From the NCBI GenBank assembly GCA_016297945.1, contig JAEDFR010000079.1:1-11041 (forward strand): a stretch of 11,041 bases of DNA, in the 5' to 3' direction. The stretch is from Lachnospiraceae bacterium (GTDB lineage: Bacteria; Bacillota; Clostridia; Lachnospirales; Lachnospiraceae). This document shows, piece by piece, positions 7,613-11,041 of the stretch; positions within the stretch are counted from its first letter, which is position 1, and each line of letters starts with the position of its first letter. The notes under the pieces are model-generated. The model was given only the letters and a program-made list of their open reading frames with translations. It made no database searches and was not told the origin of the DNA. Position numbers and translations under genes: made by a program.

Positions 7613-8824
7613 CTATTCTTTTTCATAGTATGCTCTGACCAGACTTCTGTAACCAAGCTCCTTTAGTTTCTGATACTTAACGCGATATTGAGCTTTACTC
7701 CATTTTCCTGTCATCACATATCGAATGCAATATTGGTTGTAAAGATCGAGTGTTTGAAGTCCATCTGTCTTCGTAATAACCGGAAAAGCCCATCTTTTCC
7801 AACTCATTCTTGATTCCTCATCCTTACCAAAAAATGAATGCATATTCATTGCGATAAGTTGTCTGCCGGCTTCTTCAGGGCTCATCCCCTGTTGTCTTTT
7901 CTGTTTCTCAATTTTCTTCGCTCTCATTCTCATTCTTCGTTTAAGCTTTCGCATTGAGGTAGGTGCTATGTCAATTTCATCCCCATTCAACTCCATACCC
8001 AGAAATTCAATAGGCTCATTTACTTTGCAGATTCTCGTCTTGGCCTCATTAAAACTAAGTTTCAAATCGCCTATCATATTAGAAATAATTTCAAAATCCT
8101 CATTTGCCCTTTTCTCTGAATCAACATATATGAGAATATCATCTGAATACCGAGCATAGCTAATACTTTTATCAAAAAAGTATTCATCAATTTCCGACAA
8201 ATAGATGTTGGTAAAAAAATTATGTATCGGACACCCAGGCAGTCCCGCTGTATCACCATATACAAGCTCTCCCTTATCTATAAACACTCTTCGATTCAGC
8301 AACCATGTGAAAAAATCCCGCACAGCCGGATCATTTTCAAAAATGGAACGAATTTTGCCCGTAAGAATTTCAATATTAAGGGAATTACCATAGGACTTAA
8401 TATCTGCTTTTATCGCATAACAATCCTTAATCAACGGATTTTCCTTTCGAATCCTAAAATAGTCTTTCGCACTCACACCTCGCCTAAAGGAAAAAAGACC
8501 ATCGGAAAAAAGATCATCCATCCCCTGCAAAGCGTAAGCCATCAGCCTCATGAGCGCTGTCTCATCCTCACTAAATCTGTATATTATGCGCTTTTTATTG
8601 CTGTTGTTCTTAGGGATCATACGTCTGATCGGTATACTGAAATAATAATCACCTGCCTGAAGGCGATTGATATCCTCGACACATTTTTCACTCATAACAT
8701 ATTCTTCTGTTTGCTGACGAATTTCTTCGTTGTCTAATCTGATATTTTTATACTCCATGAAAGCGGCTCTGAAGTCAGCTCTTTTCATTTTTTCAAACAT
8801 ACTCAACTTCTCATCTGTTAACAT
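7613..8824 (-). CDS. Divergent reverse transcriptase (RNA-dependent DNA polymerase)
   Basis: The protein has 403 aa from the ATG at 8824, preceded by GGGAG 11 nt upstream; a TTG six codons earlier is a weaker alternative start. RT motifs in order (403-aa numbering) are a basic KKRIIYRF region (about 77-84), motif A with catalytic Asp in AIKADIKSYGN (D141), GLPGCPIHNFF (about 194-204) in place of the usual LPQG motif, and motif C YSDD (226-229) with both catalytic Asp residues. FLGMEL (about 274-279) follows, then a basic region and a C-terminal thumb-like part. It appears catalytically intact. No maturase or HNH domain of group II introns is seen, nor the retron NAxxH and VTG motifs. It is probably one of the unclassified (UG/Abi-like) RT lineages, many of which are phage-defence proteins, but the lineage cannot be fixed here. 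It is the last gene of an operon, 81 bp after the second methyltransferase-like gene. Confidence 0.85.
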   Translation of the reverse strand: MLTDEKLSMFEKMKRADFRAAFMEYKNIRLDNEEIRQQTEEYVMSEKCVEDINRLQAGDYYFSIPIRRMIPKNNSNKKRIIYRFSEDETALMRLMAYALQGMDDLFSDGLFSFRRGVSAKDYFRIRKENPLIKDCYAIKADIKSYGNSLNIEILTGKIRSIFENDPAVRDFFTWLLNRRVFIDKGELVYGDTAGLPGCPIHNFFTNIYLSEIDEYFFDKSISYARYSDDILIYVDSEKRANEDFEIISNMIGDLKLSFNEAKTRICKVNEPIEFLGMELNGDEIDIAPTSMRKLKRRMRMRAKKIEKQKRQQGMSPEEAGRQLIAMNMHSFFGKDEESRMSWKRWAFPVITKTDGLQTLDLYNQYCIRYVMTGKWSKAQYRVKYQKLKELGYRSLVRAYYEKE

Positions 8825-8905
8825 CAATTGTAATACTCCCAATATTTTTCTGCGATAAATATATTTGTCATTATTTCAAGATAAATTCAAAAATTACGCC
8901 AAAAT

Positions 8906-9724
8906 TCATTTAAGAAATTCCCATAAAAGGACTGTCATTTGTGCTATGGCAGGCACCAAAATATCAGTCACACCAAAATCCACAAAAACACGATAGTCCA
9001 CTTTTGGTACTGATATTCTATTTTGTAAAATCATAGCTTGCCGCGGCTTAGAGAACACATTCGCCTCACAAACAGGAACATCATCTTCATCACCGAGACT
9101 CAAAGCAAAAGTTGTAAAGCCATAATCCTTTAAGATAGCCATTCCACCCTTATCCAAATCAGGAATAATCCCAATTGGTACCCTTAATAAATTACCCATT
9201 GAATCACGAATCAATTTATAATCAAAGTATGGTCTCGTCGATTCCGTGATGAGTAAAGCATCCACATCTAAGGCAACCCCGGTTCGTATAGACACGCCTA
9301 CGATATCACCAATGGACTGATCCTCCGTTTCGTTTAATTCCTTTTCAGTTGTCTCTCGATCTATATCAACTACTATGATCTTTTTATTTTCCTTTAGAAC
9401 TCGAGAATAATCCATAAAATTCACAAGTTTCATAATAGAGAAGACCCCTCTTGCAGCTGGAGCTCCGAGCCAATTACAATATTTACGGGCATCAATCTGT
9501 ATAATTGGTACATCCGGCCATACTTTATGCCATTCCATTAAAGCATTTTCAAAGTCTGCAGGGTCTTTCACAACAAAAGCTAAGGGTCTGCAACCATGTT
9601 CCATTACAACATTGATAACTGTTTCAGTTATTACAGCCATTCTTTCAGTGTTCGGCTCCCCCTCAAACAGTTCCCACAACAGTGTATCTTCTTCTTCCGA
9701 TGTCAGTTTTTTTATTTCAAACAT
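8906..9724 (-). CDS. SpoU/TrmH-like SPOUT protein lacking AdoMet-site motifs (subunit B)
   Basis: This 272-aa protein starts at an ATG preceded by GGAGAG 6 nt upstream, 21 bp after the stop of its paralog. The SPOUT region is recognisable from about residue 115: IIVVDI, then IVGVSIRTGVALDVDAL (141-157), which matches motif 1 of SpoU/TrmH enzymes with the catalytic Arg present (R147) but the usual Asn six residues earlier changed to Ile. SMGNLLRVPI (175-184) follows. The motif 2 loop (usually GxExxGL) is missing: MILQNR at 231-236 runs directly on. Motif 3 (usually SLNVA) reads DILVPAI (254-260), losing the Asn. It is therefore unlikely to bind AdoMet alone. The N-terminal domain (RPLAF at 46-50, WPDVP at 69-73) is similar to that of the upstream paralog. 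A partner subunit role is inferred. Confidence 0.72.
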   Translation of the reverse strand: MFEIKKLTSEEEDTLLWELFEGEPNTERMAVITETVINVVMEHGCRPLAFVVKDPADFENALMEWHKVWPDVPIIQIDARKYCNWLGAPAARGVFSIMKLVNFMDYSRVLKENKKIIVVDIDRETTEKELNETEDQSIGDIVGVSIRTGVALDVDALLITESTRPYFDYKLIRDSMGNLLRVPIGIIPDLDKGGMAILKDYGFTTFALSLGDEDDVPVCEANVFSKPRQAMILQNRISVPKVDYRVFVDFGVTDILVPAIAQMTVLLWEFLK

Positions 9725-9745
9725 AGTATCTCTCCATCAGCATTA

Positions 9746-10684
9746 TTATTTTCTAAATAACTCCCACATTGCAATAACCCCGGCACAGGCCACATTCAGT
9801 GAATCTACACCATGGGACATCGGAATCATCACCGTATAATCACAGGAATTAATCACTTCATCCTCAAGACCATCTCTTTCATATCCCAAAATGACAGCTG
9901 TTTTATTTTTCTTCAAACAATCGTCACCTAATCTGATTGAGTCCTCTTTAAGTGCCATTGCCACAAGCGTAAATCCGCACTCTTTCAAAGTATCCATATC
10001 TTTACCCGGCCAATCTTCAGCAACCGTCCATGGTACAGTAGTCGAGAGTTTTCCCAAAGCATTTATTATATCACTTGAATAAAAATTTTTTCCTTTTTTT
10101 GTAAAAATCACGCCGTCAATCTTCATTGCAGCCGCCATCTGATATAAATTTTTGATATTTATTTTAAGACTCACTCCGTCTAAAATCAATAACTTATCTG
10201 CATTCTCAACAAATTGTTTAATGGGAATTAACGGTTTCCTCCTAAATGCGACTCTAATCTCCGGTTTATATCTTCCCGAATATTGTGAATCCGTTGTTTC
10301 ACTGGTAAGCCGAGTCTCCACTCTCCTGGCCAATTGTTCCATATCATCAGAATTATTATCATTGAAACTTTCTACATTGCCATATAAACACATACATGTT
10401 TCATGTATAATCTCATCTCTTATTATGGAATTTACCTGATATTTAGGAATGTCAGGAAAGTTTGTTTCTAATTGTTCTATAAGAATCCCGAGACTATCAT
10501 CCACTGTTTTTCCAAAAAGTACCGCCAATGGTTCATAGTCCTGTTGAATAAGGTTTTCAATAGCTCCCTTTGACGAGACTACGAAGATATTTTTTTCAAT
10601 TCTTTCCTGATAAGTCATAAAGAACCATTCCTTCATAACCCAATAAATATCCTGAATTTTATTATCCTCTAATACTTGTATCAT
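9746..10684 (-). CDS. SpoU/TrmH-like SPOUT RNA methyltransferase paralog lacking catalytic Arg (subunit A)
   Basis: The protein has 312 aa from the ATG at 10684, chosen because GGGGAGGAG lies 7 nt upstream and the promoter ends just before it; longer upstream reading would run through the promoter. C-terminal SPOUT motifs are clear: motif 2 LGYERDGL (266-273, E269) and motif 3 IPM...GVDSLNVA (287-299, N297), typical of AdoMet-binding 2'-O-ribose methyltransferases. In motif 1, LDGVSLKINIKNLYQ (168-182), N176 is kept but the catalytic Arg expected six residues later is Gln (Q182). The N-terminal part (EPLAV 51-55, FPDIP 76-80) matches the next gene product and probably forms a substrate-binding domain. 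A linker at about 100-160 includes a basic patch RYKPEIRVAFRRK (138-150) that could bind RNA. It is the first gene of the operon. The target RNA is unknown. Confidence 0.8.
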   Translation of the reverse strand: MIQVLEDNKIQDIYWVMKEWFFMTYQERIEKNIFVVSSKGAIENLIQQDYEPLAVLFGKTVDDSLGILIEQLETNFPDIPKYQVNSIIRDEIIHETCMCLYGNVESFNDNNSDDMEQLARRVETRLTSETTDSQYSGRYKPEIRVAFRRKPLIPIKQFVENADKLLILDGVSLKINIKNLYQMAAAMKIDGVIFTKKGKNFYSSDIINALGKLSTTVPWTVAEDWPGKDMDTLKECGFTLVAMALKEDSIRLGDDCLKKNKTAVILGYERDGLEDEVINSCDYTVMIPMSHGVDSLNVACAGVIAMWELFRK

Positions 10685-10706
10685 GCAGTGTCTCCTCCCC
10701 TGTTTT

Positions 10707-10735
10707 AGGATAACATATACTGTTTTCTGCGTAAA
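10707..10735 (-). promoter_or_regulatory. Promoter of the methyltransferase-RT operon
   Basis: On the minus strand TTTACG (10735-10730), a 17-nt spacer and TATCCT (10712-10707) preceded by TGT form an extended -10 promoter. The expected start is near 10700, leaving a very short leader that holds GGGGAGGAG before the ATG at 10684. Confidence 0.55.
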
Positions 10736-10790
10736 TACTACTATAATAAAAGAGTCCATAAAAAATTTTAGAATAAATTTTAAAAAACAG

Positions 10791-10819
10791 TTGATTTTTT
10801 CTTTAAAAAGATATAAAAT
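10791..10819 (+). promoter_or_regulatory. Promoter of the tRNA gene
   Basis: TTGATT (10791-10796) and TAAAAT (10814-10819) are separated by 17 nt. The predicted start near 10826 lies a few bases before the mature tRNA 5' end at 10832. Confidence 0.6.
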
Positions 10820-10831
10820 GATATGGTACCT

Positions 10832-10905
10832 CGAAGCGTGGCTCAGTTTGGTAGAGCGCTGCGTTCGGGACGCAGAGGTCGCGTGTTCGAATCACGTCGC
10901 TTCGA
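10832..10905 (+). tRNA. tRNA-Pro (anticodon CGG)
   Basis: A 74-nt cloverleaf folds completely. The acceptor CGAAGCG/CGCTTCG has discriminator A, the D-arm is GCTC/GAGC, and the anticodon stem CTGCG/CGCAG has loop TTCGGGA (CGG at 10866-10868). The T-arm GCGTG/CACGT has one G-U pair and a TTCGAAT loop. The CCA end is not encoded and must be added afterwards. CGG reads CCG proline codons, and the anticodon arm resembles other bacterial tRNA-Pro(CGG). Confidence 0.95.
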
Positions 10906-10912
10906 TACTTAT

Positions 10913-10949
10913 AAAGATGCTGTAAATCTTAAGATTTCCAGCATCTTTT
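10913..10949 (+). terminator. Intrinsic terminator of tRNA-Pro
   Basis: AAAGATGCTG (10913-10922) pairs with CAGCATCTTT (10939-10948). The stem continues with AAATC/GATTT after one T-C mismatch and closes on a TTAA loop. The 3' side ends in TTTTCT. It lies 7 nt after the tRNA. Confidence 0.88.
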
Positions 10950-10955
10950 CTATTA

Positions 10956-10999
10956 TATATATATTTTTGTAACTGTTATATATATTTTTTTGTAACTGT
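10956..10999. repeat. Tandem imperfect direct repeat (two units)
   Basis: Two adjacent units each read TATATATA, a T-run, then GTAACTGT. The first (10956-10976) has five Ts and the second (10977-10999) has seven. The difference in T number suggests slippage. Function is unknown. Confidence 0.75.
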
Positions 11000-11014
11000 T
11001 CAGAGTCAACCTCC

Positions 11015-11031
11015 AAAATGCTTCGCATTTT
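11015..11031. repeat. Short hairpin resembling a dispersed intergenic repeat
   Basis: AAAATGC (11015-11021) and GCATTTT (11025-11031) form a perfect 7-bp stem around TTC. Together with the preceding CAGAGTCAACCTCC it looks like a small dispersed element of Clostridia intergenic regions. This is an impression from memory, and the window holds only one copy. Confidence 0.35.
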
Positions 11032-11041
11032 TAACAATTTC

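Noticed and set aside
7357..7638. 93-codon plus-strand open frame through the intergenic region
   Set aside because: It has no ribosome binding site, spans the terminator hairpin, the promoter and the structured RNA, and its product has no recognisable features. It is best explained as chance.
7360..8824. Classical retron (msr-msd plus RT)
   Set aside because: Retron ncRNA lies upstream of and in the same direction as the RT, and retron RTs carry NAxxH and VTG motifs. Neither holds here, although the paired RNA ends are reminiscent of a1/a2.
7613..8824. Group II intron
   Set aside because: No maturase or HNH domain follows the RT, and I saw no domain V-like hairpin or intron boundary sequences around it.
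7346..8905. Diversity-generating retroelement
   Set aside because: No template/variable repeat pair with adenine-specific differences is visible, and the RT lacks the LPxGxxxSQ-type motif. A distant variable repeat outside the window cannot be excluded.
10832..10905. tRNA-Pro as an integration site for an island carrying the RT operon
   Set aside because: Integration normally uses the tRNA 3' end, which points away from the operon, and no duplicate of the tRNA 3' end is seen to the left.

Overview
The window looks like a low-GC Firmicutes chromosome, most likely a gut Clostridia/Lachnospiraceae member. This is inferred from AT-rich intergenic DNA, strong GGAGG-type ribosome binding sites, consensus sigma-A promoters with extended -10 elements, intrinsic terminators, and a tRNA gene without an encoded CCA. 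No species call is possible from sequence alone.

Left part (about 84-4454, minus strand): a two-gene operon for a pair of ABC exporters of the NHLM/NHLP peptide (RiPP/bacteriocin-like) export type. The upstream gene has an N-terminal C39-peptidase-like domain in which both the catalytic Cys and His are replaced. The downstream gene has the degenerate N-terminal domain typical of the second NHLM transporter. The operon ends at a long hairpin terminator. No precursor peptide or HlyD-like adaptor is visible.

Middle part (4455-7345, plus strand): divergently transcribed from the exporters is a 904-aa B12-binding-type radical SAM protein with a C-terminal DUF2344-like domain. It has its own consensus promoter and an 88-nt leader whose hairpin can cover the Shine-Dalgarno sequence.

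Right part (about 7346-10735): the most unusual segment. A minus-strand operon encodes two tandem SpoU/TrmH-like (SPOUT) methyltransferase paralogs followed by a divergent reverse transcriptase. The paralogs have complementary catalytic losses: one keeps the AdoMet-site motifs but lost the catalytic Arg, while the other keeps the Arg but lost the AdoMet-site motifs. This suggests an obligate heterodimer. Converging on the RT gene, from a near-consensus promoter, is a predicted ~124-nt structured RNA. Its two ends pair perfectly over 10 bp, its interior has the potential for a pseudoknot, and a T-run terminates it 10 nt before the RT stop codon. The RT message, if it ends at the hairpin at 7366-7400, carries the full complement of this RNA in its 3' UTR. 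RT, structured RNA and a split RNA methyltransferase together are a good candidate for an undescribed RT-ncRNA system, possibly defence-related; that role is inference.

Right edge (10791-11041): a tRNA-Pro(CGG) gene with its promoter and terminator, followed by a short tandem repeat and a small hairpin that resembles a dispersed intergenic repeat.
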